The notes: a model not told the origin generated them from the letters alone. Positions 44,979-57,087 are shown, counted from the stretch's first letter. The stretch: DNA of 64,000 bases from Diphasiastrum complanatum (GCA_029204225.1 CM055104.1:45263835-45327834), one strand, 5' to 3'. Made by a program: numbers and translations.

Positions 44979-45735
44979 GGCTCCAAACAAGTGGCTACAA
45001 TGCATGTCCCGTTTGTGGCGAGTATTTGCAAGCACGTCACTCACAACATCTACGAAAGATTGTTTATGAGGGCCACACTCGATACCTTCCACCCGATTAC
45101 CCTATGTGTGATGGGCTTGTTGGTCAACGTCCTCATTCCATGAAGGTACAATACATATTTGGGCCAATTAATGGTACATGTCATTTATTTATTTTATAAC
45201 TACTTTCTTTATATTTCTTATAACGATAATCTGTATTAAATGTGTGTGCTTGTTTGTTAATATTGTAGGCAAGTGATTGGATTCAAATTTGGAGATTCAA
45301 TCAAGATCTAGGGTGACTCCCTCCCGACATGAAGAGGTATCAATATTTCATGAACTCCCATATTCGGAGAAATTTTTGATAAACCATCTTTTGGACCCGA
45401 TGCACATATTCAAGAATGTCGATACCACAATTTGGGAGCACTTGACCAGGTTGGAAGATAAAAAGATGCATGAGATGACTTAAAAGAAGTGGAAAAGATG
45501 GCCGATTTATGGCCACAAATGGTGAGGACTTCAATTGTCCTACCTAAGGCCCCATGGGTCTTCTTGAGGAGAGAAGAGACGATTATAAAAAAGGCAATAG
45601 CCTCATTTTGAACTCTGACAGAACACATGCCATGCCTAAAGGGTGCCTTCACAAGGGGACAACAAGCTAAGTGGACTAAAGTCTCATGATTGGCATAAAT
45701 TTTTACAGGTTGGCATGGCATGTTTTTTGACATTT
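44979..45735 (+). pseudogene. CACTA transposase (Transposase_21 part), copy 1
   Basis: Exon 44979-45145: SGYNACPVCGEYLQARHSQH, LRKIVYEGHTRYLPPDYPMC, DGLVGQRPHSMK. Intron 45146-45268 (GT...AG, 123 bp). The next exon shows SIFHELPYSEKFLINHLLDP and MHIFKNVDTTIWEH, corresponding to the usual ELPYW...R..LDVMHIEKNV. Compared with copy 2 it has a TGA for CGA and a one-base deletion at about 45329. The motif NKLSGLKSHDWHKFLQ lies near 45670-45712. This gene cut and moved the element in the nucleus; it is dead here. Confidence 0.8.
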
Positions 45736-45752
45736 CTATTTTTTTGAATCAG

Positions 45753-46249
45753 GCACTGTCCATAGTTGTTGGATGTTTTTCTTGGAACAATTCATGAAAA
45801 CATTTAAAGGCTTTGTAAGACAAAGAACAAGGCCTGAGGATAACATGGCAGAAGGATGGCTAGTGCAAGAGTCCATGGTTTACATCATGAAGTTCCTTTC
45901 TCATAGCGATCCTTCTATTCCTTGTCTTTGGGATCAGAAAGATGATGAGCGTGTTGTTGGGGAAGTTCCTCGAGGAAAAGGAGCGATCATGAGAATGAGT
46001 GAGTCCTTTAGGGAGAAGATAAATAAGGTTTGCATTCTTAATAGCGAGGAAATGCAAAATTGGATTTCACTATACGAAGAGGCCAAGGCTCATAGACAAA
46101 CTGCTCGAGCCACTTTCAGGAGAGGGCATAGAAGACAACCATATCCACTTGACCACGCCCTTCTACCCAAGGACATGACACTTGATTGGCTGTGTGATGC
46201 CTTTAGAGAAGCCTCGACAAACAACCAGGAAGTAACAGAGAGAGAGTGA
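45753..46249 (+). pseudogene. CACTA DUF4218 segment, copy 1
   Basis: Follows a splice acceptor (GAATCAG at 45752). TVHSCWMFFLEQFMKTFKGF, VRQRTRPEDNMAEGWLVQES match DUF4218, followed by CLWDQKDDERVVGEVPRGKG and LCDAFREASTNNQE, open to a TGA at 46249. The preceding exon seen in copy 2 (61133-61288) is deleted here. Confidence 0.8.
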
Positions 46250-46429
46250 GAATATGCAAGGGGGTGCGATTTACATGTAAACTATGATGATCATCATTCA
46301 CATGTTAATTAAAACATTTGCACATGCAATTTTGTACATGTTTGTTGTATCCCTAACACATTTAGTTCTATTTCGTTCAATACAAAAAATACGATGCATT
46401 GTGGACGCATGGACGACACTTTCGTATGG

Positions 46430-46985
46430 AGCACATTGACAAAAATAGAGACATGTACTATTGTGGAGTCATGGCAAATTTTATCCAAGAGAGTTGAGGA
46501 AGCACGTCGGACACCAATTTACTCTCTTCTCAACTTGATTATTGTGGGATGATCAATGACATCCTCAAAGTTGGATTTAGGCAATTCAAATTTTTCATAT
46601 TTGATGTCAAATGGTTCAAAGTTATTTGCAATGGTCCCAATGCAACTGTCATGAAAGATGAGAGTGGCTATTTTGCCATTGACTCTATCAAGCTTTGGAC
46701 AGATCAAAGCGATACATTTGTTATTCATCAACAATGTGAGCAGGTACATTTCTTCTATGTCTTCAAGATGTCTATCCTCTTTTGTTGTCAATCAATCGAT
46801 TTTCAATATACTGCAAAAAATGTATTGTGTATAGTAATACCCAAGCAACTGTAACATAGCTATGGATACTAACTACGAGTCAACATTTATGGTAACATCG
46901 ATCAATTACAGGTTGTCTTTCAACCCGATCGTTTAGATCCTAGATGGTGGTATGTGATTCAAGTCACTCCTCGAAGTAAATTTTT
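46430..46985 (+). pseudogene. CACTA DUF4216-like segment with intron
   Basis: MYYCGVMANFIQES, then LDYCGMINDILKVGFRQFKF, FIFDVKWFKVICNGPNATVM, SGYFAIDSIKLWTDQSDTFV, IHQQCEQ; intron 46744-46911 (GT...AG, 168 bp); VVFQPDRLDPRWWYVIQVTP. This resembles DUF4216 (tyr-GV...VVLFKCKWFD...Q..QVFYV.D...GW.VV). One TGA near 46500. Confidence 0.7.
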
Positions 46986-47269
46986 TTTTGTTCTATACCG
47001 TGGTTTATATCGAGGGGTATTTTTTTCATCAATCTCGGTATTACCCTCGGTTAGCATAGTGTCATGAAATGCCTCTTGGCACCTTGACCCTCTTTATAAC
47101 CCTCTCTATAAGCATCTCTATAAATATTTCAAAAACAAGTTCAAACTTGGTATGCTTATACCGAGGCGAAACACTGGACCTGAGGCTCGAGCATTCCGGT
47201 CCCCCCGCAACTCATTTTAATAACTATCTTTCAAAAAAATACTCAAAAAAAGCCCGCCCTCTTGTAGTG

Positions 47270-48384
47270 ATATGCACTTAGCCAGCACACATTAACTTGC
47301 TTCAATATGCTATCATCCTATACGTTTCTCTCTTTCTCACTTTATTTATACTAATCTTTGTCAACTAACATCAAAGGTTTATAGCTTATTTGTAGTAGGG
47401 TACAACTAACTAGTAGTGGGTTGTTGTTGATAGTGAGCTGATTTCCAGCAAGTTACTACCAACCAACAGTTGGCTTATTTTGAGGGCTTCTACACTTGAA
47501 AAATGCTTGATTTTTTAGTAGAAATCAATCTAGCATGCTCTAGAATTGGTAACTCCTCCAAATCCTTGCTAAATATGGCTGATCCTTCAAATAACCTGCA
47601 CCAAAGCTCTGAAACCATTGAAGAAAAATCAGATCATTGAGATCTAATCAAGCTTTAAGATCTTTGATTACTTAAGGTAGCACATCTAGCACCATTGACA
47701 ATATAGAAGTCTAGCTCTAACAATGCATAGAAGCCACAGACTCTAATAGATCTTGACAAATTCAAATATGAAAGATAAAGTACTATTGCTATCCTTACAG
47801 AACTAGTAAGCTACTATATTTTACACATGTGAATCCAACAAACATCAAACAAATGCATTCTACAGACAAAAATTCAAGATATCAACACTATAGTGCACCA
47901 ATGAGTATCGAACTCCAAAGAGATCCCATGTATAAGCATGAATGAGAGTAGAGAGAGAGAATGTATCTCCTCACATGCTTGTAGGCTATTTATAACAGGC
48001 CTATACCCAATTTGGATGTGGTTCTCCAATCTTATCAACAATAGGAAATTTCTAGATCTCAAACTTTACTCACAATGTAGACTATATTCAGTGAACAAGA
48101 TATTCAAATTTGAATCTCCCAAACTTGACCTTCTACACCCACACTTTCTAAAAGTGGTAACTCAAATAAACTTAGGCTAAAAATAACTTCATAAAGTTTA
48201 TCTCTAAGTATGAAATTCATATTGGCCTAAATTGCCAATTAACCAAAAATCAAACTAGATCAAACTCAGCTGACAATTTCTCACAAAACATATAGACTCC
48301 ACAAAGTACAATCAAATAGGCAATTGATCCCTCTCAATGTATAAAGAGAATTTGCTCAATATCACCATATTAGTTCAATATATT
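47270..48384. other. Unassigned, possibly decayed LTR
   Basis: No coding domain. GCTCTGAAACCATTG at 47605-47619 resembles a mutated - strand PBS followed by LTR sequence, but no LTR partner was seen. Confidence 0.35.
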
Positions 48385-48912
48385 CAGAGATGTAGCCCTC
48401 AGGTTGCTCCATGTATACTTCCTCCTCAAGATCACCATTCAAGAATGCATTAGCGATATCCAATTGCCATAGATCCCAACAAAATAGAGTAGCAAGGGCA
48501 ATGATGACCTGAATGCTTACCATCTTTGCCATGGGTGCAAAGGTCTCATCATAGTCAATACCATGTTCTTGTGCATATCCTTGGCCACCAACCTTGCTTT
48601 GTGTTTGTCAATTGATCCATCTTCGTTTTACTTCACCTTGAAGATCCACTGGCGTCCAATAGCTTTCTTATCCTTTGGAAGTTCCACCAATCTCCATGTG
48701 TTGTTCTTCATAAGAGCTTGATACTCAAGATGCATTGCTTGGATCCACTCCTCTGTTTTCCTTGCCTCATCTACACATGTAGGTTCATCAAAAGAGGTTA
48801 GGAAAGCATAGTTTGTTCCACCAACAAGTTGCTTACCTTCCTCATCATAAGTGAGCCTTGAAGGTGTTTTCTTTTGCATTGATGTCCTCCTTGGCTTTTG
48901 ACTTGATATCAA
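48385..48912 (-). pseudogene. copia integrase tail and RT N-terminus, - strand
   Basis: The - strand from 48912: RRTSMQKKTPSRLTYDEEGK, NYAFLTSFDEPTCVDEARKT, EWIQAMHLEYQALMKNNTWR, AIGRQWIFKVK, stop, then VGGQGYAQEHGIDYDETFAP, MAKMVSIQVIIALAT and LDIANAFLNGDLEEEVYMEQ. The YVDD part is missing. Confidence 0.9.
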
Positions 48913-50295
48913 CTATGTGCTTCTCTTCAATGAGAAAGATGACAATGGATTATGGGTGCGAAGAAAATATTCAAAACACTCTTGGGTTCTAATGCATCCA
49001 TTATCAAAAGGAATATTTCGAAAAAGCAACAAGACGAAACTATCATTTCAATCACATTGGCAAGCAAGAATTTTGGATTTCAAAACATCATCAAGAGGAA
49101 AGTCTATTTTTGTGATTTTAGTCCAACATGTATATATACATTCAAAGATAAATGTGCAAGGATTCCATCAAGATCACAAAAAAAACAATTGTGAGTATTG
49201 ATATATTACCATACTTTGATTTTTCTCATTCATAGTCATCTATTATTAAACTTGCTACTCTAGTCATTCTTCTCTTGCAAATTTATATCCATCCAATGTA
49301 AATGAATGGGAGCCAACTGGATCTCTTGCAAGTGTATTAGATGTAGTGCACACAAATATTGGACTATTGCAATATAGAGGTAGAATTGTTAAGGACCTTG
49401 TTGATAGTGGAATCTTCTTCTAAGAATCTATGTACATTCTGGATCTAAAAGGGTTTTGGTGAAATCCAGCCAATTCCACTACTTGGTTTTATAAGTGATG
49501 AATGGATTACTCCGGATGCTGGAGTTTTAGAATCATTTCGTTGTAAGTTGTATAATGATGCAAGAAATTTGTAAAAGATTAGTAGAGGCTCAAAAATAGT
49601 ACGATTAAATTGGTTTCTCGCATTGAATGTATTTGTGGATTTTTTTTCAAGTGTCAATGTACACAAAACTCCAACTACGTTTGTATGTAAGAATTTATCT
49701 TGAAAATGTCTTTGTTGAATACCACATACGTGAGTTGTCTCATGCGAGTGATGACACGACCACTGCGACCATCATCCACTATGTGCTTCTCCGCATCTAT
49801 GTCATAGAATGGCAAGACGTTAGCTGATGGAGAGGTGGCAAAGGGAGTGTCAAGAGGAGTAGGGGAGTTGAGTACAATGGGAATGATTCTGGGAGGTCTT
49901 TGAAGGCGATCACGAGAAGAGTGGGGAGCGGTATGAAGAGGAGAAGGTTGGGGAGGAGTTTGAGCGGGAGCGTAACCAATAGGGGTTTGAATGGGAGAAA
50001 CAATGGGTGGAGTGGCCTGGCAAGAGGGATCATGGTGCTATGGAGACCCCATAGGGGGTGTGAGTACCAAAGAAGAAAAAATGTGAGGATAGAGTGTAGG
50101 GGTGTCAAAATAATCAGGTGTGACAGATGCAGGAGTCAAAGTACCACGCGCCATCCGCGTTGCTTCTTGAGTTAGGGTTTCTCGAAGTAAGAAAGACCTA
50201 TGACGAGGCCTGCTAGATGGTTGTGCTAGACTCGAGGCCGCATGAAGCACGACATCATCGGCGTCACCACCACAATAGGAGCCACCGTTGAGGTG
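48913..50295. other. Unassigned, with a proline-rich - strand remnant at 49700-50295
   Basis: 48913-49700 has open but unrecognised frames. On the - strand, 50290-49740 shows long open pieces rich in Pro, Thr and Ser (ATPPIVSPIQTPIGYAPAQT, PPRIIPIVLNSPTPLDTPFA) with one frame change and a stop near 50038. It could be an old linker region or gene remnant cut by the element at 50296. Confidence 0.35.
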
Positions 50296-50978
50296 TGTTA
50301 AAAATTCACAATTCTAGCTTGACTAGTTTTGGTCATATGACTTGTAAATAGTTAGATGGTCATGATGTGGCTTGTCACGTGTGCCAAATAGCATAGGATT
50401 CCATTCATAAGGATGTTCTCAAGTAGACCTAAGTGTTAGAACCTTTGGAATGAGTCCAAATTATGCTTAGATACAAGTGGGAAAAAATAGGAGCTATTTT
50501 TGGTAATTTTTGCATTGTTGAGGGATCTCCAAGATTCCAACCTTAACTTGGTAGGGATGAAAGATCCACCAAAATTAGAATTAGGGATAGGTTTAGGGCT
50601 ACTCATACCTGCCCAAAACTGTGATGGATCATGTATATATAGGTGATGATATCTCACCAAAATCAATCAAGTAATTTCATGATTTTTTCTCTCATAATGG
50701 TGCAATTGCTCTCTGTGTTCATAATTGTTTGAGTACTTGTGATTACTAATGATTATAGGATTGAATGTAGGTCTGGTGTACAGTACTCAGACTGTGGGAG
50801 GCCGTACTTTCACACGTGTGAAGCCTTCTTCAAGGATTTGGGCCATTTAGTGAGGTTCAAGCATAGATTTTTGATGGATTTTGATGGTTCAACTTGTGCT
50901 AATCTTATGAAATCATAATCTATTGTTTCCCTCATCATTTCAAGTGTTTTAGGATCCTTATTTGCTGTAATTTTTACA
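50296..50978 (+). repeat. 5' LTR of the element at 50296
   Basis: TGTTAAAAATTCAC...TAATTTTTACA, 683 bp, abutting the PBS. Contains AGGCCGTAC (50799-50807) and CACACGTGTG (50811-50820). Confidence 0.95.
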
Positions 50979-50990
50979 TGGTATCAGAGC
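50979..50990 (+). other. Primer-binding site
   Basis: Exact TGGTATCAGAGC next to the LTR end. Confidence 0.95.
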
Positions 50991-51789
50991 CTAAAGGCTG
51001 AAATGAGCTAAATCCTTGGTTTTCATTCAATTTGATCACAATTTTTGATCTAAATCTTGTGTAGATTGGATCTTAGCATCTAGTATTGATTCTAGAACAC
51101 AAAGTGAGTCAAATACATTGGAGATTGGTGTTGTGTGAATTCATTTTCAGGTGTTTAGGTGTCTAAAACCAGAGGCAAAGTTGAATTCAATTCACATTAC
51201 CAAGATAGCAAGTTTTGCTTGCTCCAAGCATTGATTTCTAAGCGAGTTTTGGAGGTGATTTCATAGAGGAGGCTTTCTAGCATTCAAGGAGAGGGAAGAT
51301 CAGAGTTTTGGGGACTCTTCAAGGCTGTTCTAAGGTGTAGTAGGCACCTCCTAAAGTGATTTAGATTCAGTCCAACCATTGCTTGACTTATGCACCAAAT
51401 TAGATCAATTTTTCATCAATTTTGATCATTTTTTGCTTGTGATTGGATAGTAGGTTGTGTTGCATCCTCATTAAGTTCCATTTAGATCTTTTACAAGTGA
51501 TTTTGGAAGTATATAAGGTTGCTTAAATTCACTCTTGATCAGATCATTTGGAAGCTTTAATGTTCTTTATAGAAAGAGGGGCAATTCTACTAGTATTGTC
51601 TACTTCAATCAAGCAAGTGCATTGTTTCTAGTATTCTATGATTTGATTTTGTTAGAGATCATTCTTAGACCTTTATAGGAAGTCTATTACTGATCTTTTC
51701 AGGTCCCTAAGAAGTGGGATAAGGTAGACCTTCAATCAAATCAATAGAAGTAACCTTCATTTGTGTCAAGTCCTTGATTAGGAGACTAG
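50991..51789 (+). other. Untranslated leader
   Basis: About 800 bp of non-coding sequence between PBS and gag ATG. Confidence 0.75.
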
Positions 51790-52556
51790 ATGGCATCTAT
51801 AAATGCATATCTTTTGGATACTAATGAAAGGCTCAACAAAACTAACTATTCCATATGGAAAGTTAGAATGGAATCCATCATGATCATGCAAGATCTGATG
51901 GAAATTGTAAATGGTAAGGAGGGTGAACCTATTCATCCTCAAGAAAAAGCCAAATACATCAAGAGGTGCAATGTTGCACTACATTGCATAAAAACGATTG
52001 TTGCAAATGAACTCTTAAGATAGGTAGGAGATTGCACTTCAGCTCAAGATGCTTGGGAGACTTTGCAAAAGGTCTATGAATCCAAGAACCAAACTAGAAT
52101 GTTAGCTTTGAAGAATCAAATCTATAGAAGCTATGAAGCTATCAAAAGAAAGGAGAGAGTGCACATACTTTTGTCCTAAGAGTAAAGGAATTGAACAAAG
52201 AGCTAGCCTTTATAGGTGATCCTATCAAGGATGAAGAGCTTGTTCAACTCATATTGAATGGACTAGGCTTTGAATTTGACAATTTGGTTCAGGGATATGC
52301 AATTATGGGTAAGCTACCCATACTTGAAAAACTCCAAGGCACACTCATGGCCGAGGAATCAAGAAGGAGCCAAATGCAAGAGAGGATGGATAGGCTTTCC
52401 ATCCAAGGTGGAGATGACCAAGCTCTCTTCACCAAAGGCAAAGGCAAGTCCAAAGGCAAAGGATCAACAATCAAGAAGTCTACAAAGCTTTAGGATCAAG
52501 AAGGACCCTCAAAAGCATCTCCATCAACCACCAAAGTCAAGAAGGACAAATCGAAG
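51790..52556 (+). pseudogene. copia gag of the element at 50296
   Basis: MASINAYLLDTNERLNKTNY, SIWKVRMESIMIMQDLMEIV, then TAG at 52021-52023; continuing AQDAWETLQKVYESKNQTRM; a frameshift near 52140; MNKELAFIGDPIKDEELVQL, ILNGLGFEFDNLVQGYAIMG, a GKGKSKGKG basic tract and a second TAG at 52491-52493. Reading resumes in the same frame into the knuckle. Confidence 0.9.
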
Positions 52557-53729
52557 GTGAAGTGCTACTATTGTAGCAAGATGGGGCATTATGCCTCGGA
52601 ATGCTTCAAGAGGAAGCAACATCAAAGCCAAGCCAACATGAGCAAAGAAGAGGAGGAGGAGAGTTCACATGAGGACTCTTTCATGATGTCCATATTTTCT
52701 TCAACAAGCTTCAAAGGAGAAGATCCTTGGTGGATTGACTCAGGTGCTAGTTCACACATGACTAGTAAAAGGGAGTTTTTCTCTTCTCTCTTATCTTATG
52801 ATGGACCTATAAAGTCTATCTATACAGCAAATGATGAAGCTTGTAAGATTGAAGGAGTTGGTAGCATTCCCCTTTGCTTAGGATCTTCCAAAAAGATCAA
52901 CATAGAAGGTGTTTTGTACATTCCTACAATAACAAAGAATCTACTAAGTGTTGGCCAAATGGTAGACAATGATTTCAATGTTGACTTTGCCTCAAATGAA
53001 TGTTTCATCAAGAAGAAGGGTAAGATAGTGGCTAAGGGCACTAGACTTTGCAAACTTTATAAGTTGGATGCATTTGTGGATACTAATGTTGTCATGTTGG
53101 CCGAGAAGAGCAAGATATCTACCTTTACTTTATGGCACAAAAGACTTGGACATGTTAACTCGGGTTCCATGGAGGCTATGATCAAGGAGGAGTATGCTTT
53201 AGGCCTACCAAGGTCTATTGGGAAGGAAGACAAGGTTTGTGAAGCTTGTGCCTTATCCAAGGCACATAAGAAGGTGTTTCCTAACTCCATCACAAAGTCA
53301 TCTCATCCTCTTGAACTCATACACTCGAATGTGCACATTGCTAGCACCAATTCTAATGGAGGTTCATCCATGTTTTTAACCTTCATTGATGACTACTCAA
53401 GATATTGTTGGCTGTTCTTACTTTCCTTCAAGTCTCAAGTATTTGATACTTTTGTAAAGTTCAAGTTGTTTGTGGAAAAGCATCATAATCATAGCATCAA
53501 GATTCTTAGAAGTGACGATGGTGGAGAATTCATCTCCAATGAGTTCAAGGCCTTTTGTGAGGAGGAAGGGATCAAGAAAGAGACTTCTTGTCCTTACACT
53601 CCTCAACAAAATGGAGTTGCTGAAAGAAGGAATAGAACATTATGTGAATGTTCTAAGGCTTTAAGATTAGATGCTTGTTTGCCCAAATCCTTTTGTTGTA
53701 TGGAAAGAAACCCAATCTTAATCACTTGA
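52557..53729 (+). pseudogene. copia zinc knuckle, protease and integrase
   Basis: Open for 390 codons: knuckle CYYCSKMGHYASEC, protease WWIDSGASSHMTSK with VLYIPTITKNLLS, integrase zinc domain LWHKRLGHVNSGS...KVCEAC, core LELIHSNVHIAS and FIDDYSRYCWLF, RSDDGGEFISNEF, TPQQNGVAERRNRTL. The first catalytic Asp (usually HSD) is Asn, codon 53328-53330. After LPKSF a deletion of about 25 codons and a frameshift disconnect the C-terminal part. Confidence 0.9.
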
Positions 53730-54882
53730 AAGTTTTTGGGTGTATATGTTATGTGCATGTGCCATTGGAAACAAGAACCAAGGAGGATCCATCTTCCACA
53801 AGAGGGATCATGCTTGGATATGCAAGCTCAAGCAAGGACTACAAAGTCTATCTCCCATCCTTAAACAAATTTGCTGTTTCAAGGGATGTCATCTTTGATG
53901 AACATCATATGCATATGCTTGAAGAAGGCTCAAGTGCTCCAACAATCAAGAAGAAGATGGCCGAGAAGCAAGATCGTGGTTTTGAGGAGGAGCTCATGGA
54001 GGAGCAAGCACCAAACCCACCTATCACACCAAGGAGATCTTCAAGGGCAAAAGTGGAGCCATCAAGGCTCACATATCAAGGCAAAGGACATCAAGTTGAG
54101 GGTATCTCATCCACTTCTTATGCTTTATCTAGTTTTGAGGAACCATCTAATGTTGAAGATGCATTGAACTCCAAAGAATGGTATAAAGCTATGTTGGATG
54201 AGTATGATGCCTTGATTGAGAATGAAACTTGGTTGCTTGTTGAGAGACCTCAAAGGAATGTAATAGGATGCAAGTGGGTCTTCAAGCTTAAGTTGAATGC
54301 AAATGGGAGTGTTAACAAACATAAAGCAAGATTAGTTGCAAAAGGTTATGCTCAAGAGAGAGGGATAGACTATGAGAAAACTTTTGCACCCGTGGCCAAG
54401 ATGGTCACAATAAGGCTAATCATTGCACTTGCATAACATTTTGGATGGATTCTATGTCAAATGGATGTCTCTAATGCTTTCTTGAATGGTTTTTTGGAAG
54501 AGGATATCTATATGGAGCAGCCACAAGGGTTCATCAAGCATGGAATGGAGAACAAAGTATGCCATCTCCAAACAAGCATCTATGGCTTGAAGCAAGCCTC
54601 GAGATCTTGGAATTCAAGAATACATTGCTATCTTATTTCACTTTCTTTTGTTCAAAGTGAATATGATCCCACTCTTTACATTAAGTTTGATGATGTTGGT
54701 ATTGTACTTTTACTCATTTATGTAGATGACATCATCATTAGTGGAAATAGTGTTGATGGTATTGAAAAAATCAAGATAGATCTATCCTGAGAGTTCAAGA
54801 TGGTAGATCTAGGGTGTCTTCACTTCATCTTAGGCATAGAAGTACTTAGAGGGTCTGATTTTATCTTTATAAGTCAAGTAAA
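53675..54882 (+). pseudogene. copia integrase tail and reverse transcriptase
   Basis: LLYGKKPNLNHLKVFGCICY, GIMLGYASSSKDYKVYLPSL, FAVSRDVIFDE, TPRRSSRAKVEPSRL, then RT: ALIENETWLLVERPQRNVIG, CKWVFKLKLNANGSVNKHKA, TAA at 54434-54436, MDVSNAFLNGFLEEDIYMEQ, IYGLKQASRSWN, catalytic LLIYVDDIIISGN near 54715-54750, TGA at 54788-54790, then MVDLGCLHFILGIEVL. A frameshift near 54880 leads into RNase H. Confidence 0.9.
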
Positions 54883-54884
54883 CT

Positions 54885-55682
54885 ATGCTCAATCTTTTGA
54901 AGAAGTTTAAGATGGAGGTATGCAAAAGTGTTGACACACCAATGGAGCAAGATGTAAAAGTGCCAAATGAAGATGATGAAAGATCCTTCATGGACATCAC
55001 TTTGTTTAGGCAACTTATAGGTTCCTTAATGTGGATCACTATAGCTAGACCAGATCTTAGCTTTAGTGTATGTAGGTTGAGCCAATCCATGCAAAAGCCA
55101 TTGAATATCCATTGGAAAAAGGCTAAGAGGATTCTAAGATACATCTCGGGTACATTGGATTTTGGGATTCTATATAGAGGAGATGTGATTAACCTTCATG
55201 CATTTAGTGATTCAGATTTTGTAGGGGACAAGAGGGATAGGAAATCAACAAGTGCCTATTCAACTTTCATAGGAGAAGGTGTGGTTTCATGGCTTTCAAA
55301 AAAGCAAGAAACTATATCTCTATCTTCAACCAAGGCCGAGTACAAAGCTTTGACAACCACTACAAAGGAGGTACTTTGGATCAAGAGATTATTGGTGGAG
55401 CTAAAGATCATGGATTCAGAGGAGGCACCAATCATCTACAATGACAATATATTAGACCAACACCTTGCATCTAACCCAATCTTCCATGCAAGATCTAAGC
55501 ACATTGAGATATGCCATCACTTTGTGAGAGAAATGGTGCAAGCCAAGGAGATTGCTTTGGAGCATGTTCCAAGCAATGAATGTGTAGCTGATCTACTTAC
55601 TAAACCACTTCAAAAGACACCTTTTATGAAGTTCAGATCATCACTTGGAGTGATTAGTAAAGCAATGATTGAACCAAGCTAG
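54885..55682 (+). pseudogene. copia RT end and RNase H
   Basis: 265 open codons: FKMEVCKSVDTPMEQDVKVP, FRQLIGSLMWITIARPDLSF, RILRYISGTLDFGILY, then RNase H with FSDSDFVGDKRDRKSTS (Asp), LSSTKAEYKALTTT (Glu), HARSKHIEICHHFVRE and VADLLTKPLQKTPFMKFRSS. RNase H motifs are kept except that the usual C-D-N-Q is YNDNILD. Confidence 0.9.
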
Positions 55683-55685
55683 ATA

Positions 55686-55696
55686 GTGAGGAGGAG
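55686..55696 (+). other. Polypurine tract
   Basis: GTGAGGAGGAG directly before the 3' LTR. Confidence 0.8.
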
Positions 55697-56024
55697 TGTT
55701 AAAAATTCACAATTCTAGCTTGACTAGTTTTGGTCATATGACTTGTAAATAGTTAGATGGTCATGATGTGGCTTGTCACACGTGCCAAATAGCATAGGAT
55801 TCCATTCATAAGGATGTTCTCAAGTAGACCTAAGTGTTAGAACCTTTGGAATGAGTCCAAATTATACTTAGATACAAGGGGGAAAAAATAGGAGCTATTT
55901 TTGGTAATTTTTGCATTGTTGAGGGATCTCCAAGATTCCAACCTTAACTTGGTAGGGATGAAAGATCCACCAAAATTAGCATTAGGGATAGGTTTAGGGC
56001 TACTCATACCTGCCCAAAACCGTC
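55697..56024 (+). repeat. 3' LTR, truncated
   Basis: Matches the first about 328 bp of the 5' LTR, then changes abruptly after CCCAAAACCG. The missing 355 bp include the CACACGTGTG module. Confidence 0.9.
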
Positions 56025-56512
56025 ATCATTAATATTGTTAGGGTATGGTTTGTGGTTAATTGGAGATGGAAAAATGATTTATATGTTGGTATTGCCCTCG
56101 TAGCTTTGACTCAATACCTATAAAAGCTCGGACTATGCTACAAGAATCATGCATGCACACACACACATAAATAAATTAAGATCCTACAAATCAGGATAGC
56201 ATAAACCGTTAAACATGAAACATAAATAAACGGCATCACACACGCACACACACACCCTAAACCCTAAAACCTTAGCACACATGAGGAGAAAAAAAAATAA
56301 AGGTCATAGTAGAGTGATGACCTAAACTCCCGAACCGTACGGTTATATCCTATTCCAGAATGTCACCATAGGCTTCCTCCGTACGACGTTTGGGCTTCCT
56401 TGTGAAACTAATCATCCAACAAGAAACAATTGAACCATGCCTTTAATGCAAGAAAACAAGGGCTACACACCTTCCTAGAATTGGGAGTGTTGGTTACCTT
56501 TAACTCTTTCAT

Positions 56513-56621
<109 letters not shown>

Positions 56622-56752
56622 AAAACGTGCATCTACAACAAAAGATGGGAGATAAACATTTATGTAAAAGTTTATGAGCAGAGGTGTATAATCTAGCATC
56701 TATGAGCTGGTAACAATCTAGCATATAATTTGTTTATGATCTGATATGAGCA

Positions 56753-56832
56753 GAGGTCGGAATGGACCTTGAAATAATAGATGGTATACTGATTTAAACA
56801 TATTTACATATTCAAAGGTCTGTTCCGACCTC
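56753..56832. repeat. 24-bp-arm hairpin 1
   Basis: Arms 56753-56776 and 56809-56832, loop 32 nt. 20 of 24 positions are complementary, and two more pair as G:U in RNA. Confidence 0.8.
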
Positions 56833-57087
56833 CACTGATTCCCACCTCACTTATCAACAAATTCATTAATAAAAGTACAAATTTCTTTTTAGGATGTGTA
56901 GATCTGTTTTCATAAATTCTAATGAAAATAAAATTGAATGTAGTCCTACACTACAGAATGTGCATTTACAACAAAAGATGGGAGATAAACATTTAAAAGT
57001 TTATGAGCAGAGGTATATAATCTAGCATCTATGAGTTGTTAACAATCTAGCATATAACCTTTATGATCTAAAAAAAATGTATGAGCA

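Larger units (their letters stand above)
44979..47269 (+). mobile_element. CACTA (En/Spm) DNA transposon, 5'-truncated, copy 1
   Basis: Contains Transposase_21, DUF4218 and DUF4216-like segments in the usual order, and ends at a 3' terminal inverted repeat GCCCGCCCTCTTGTAGTG (47252-47269), which reads CACTACAAGAGGGCGGGC inward. ACCGAGG/CCTCGGT words at 47010-47180 look like subterminal repeats. No matching 5' terminus was found upstream. Confidence 0.8.
50296..56024 (+). mobile_element. Nearly complete, mutated copia element
   Basis: Order on the + strand: LTR, PBS, leader, gag, zinc knuckle, protease, integrase, RT, RNase H, polypurine tract, truncated LTR. It is the only element here with all copia domains, but several stops, frameshifts and an integrase deletion disable it. 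The shared 328 bp of the two LTRs differ at about six positions. Confidence 0.95.

Noticed and set aside
48917-49201. Two overlapping + strand frames of 80-94 codons
   Set aside because: No domain, overlapping frames of equal quality, no start context worth trusting.
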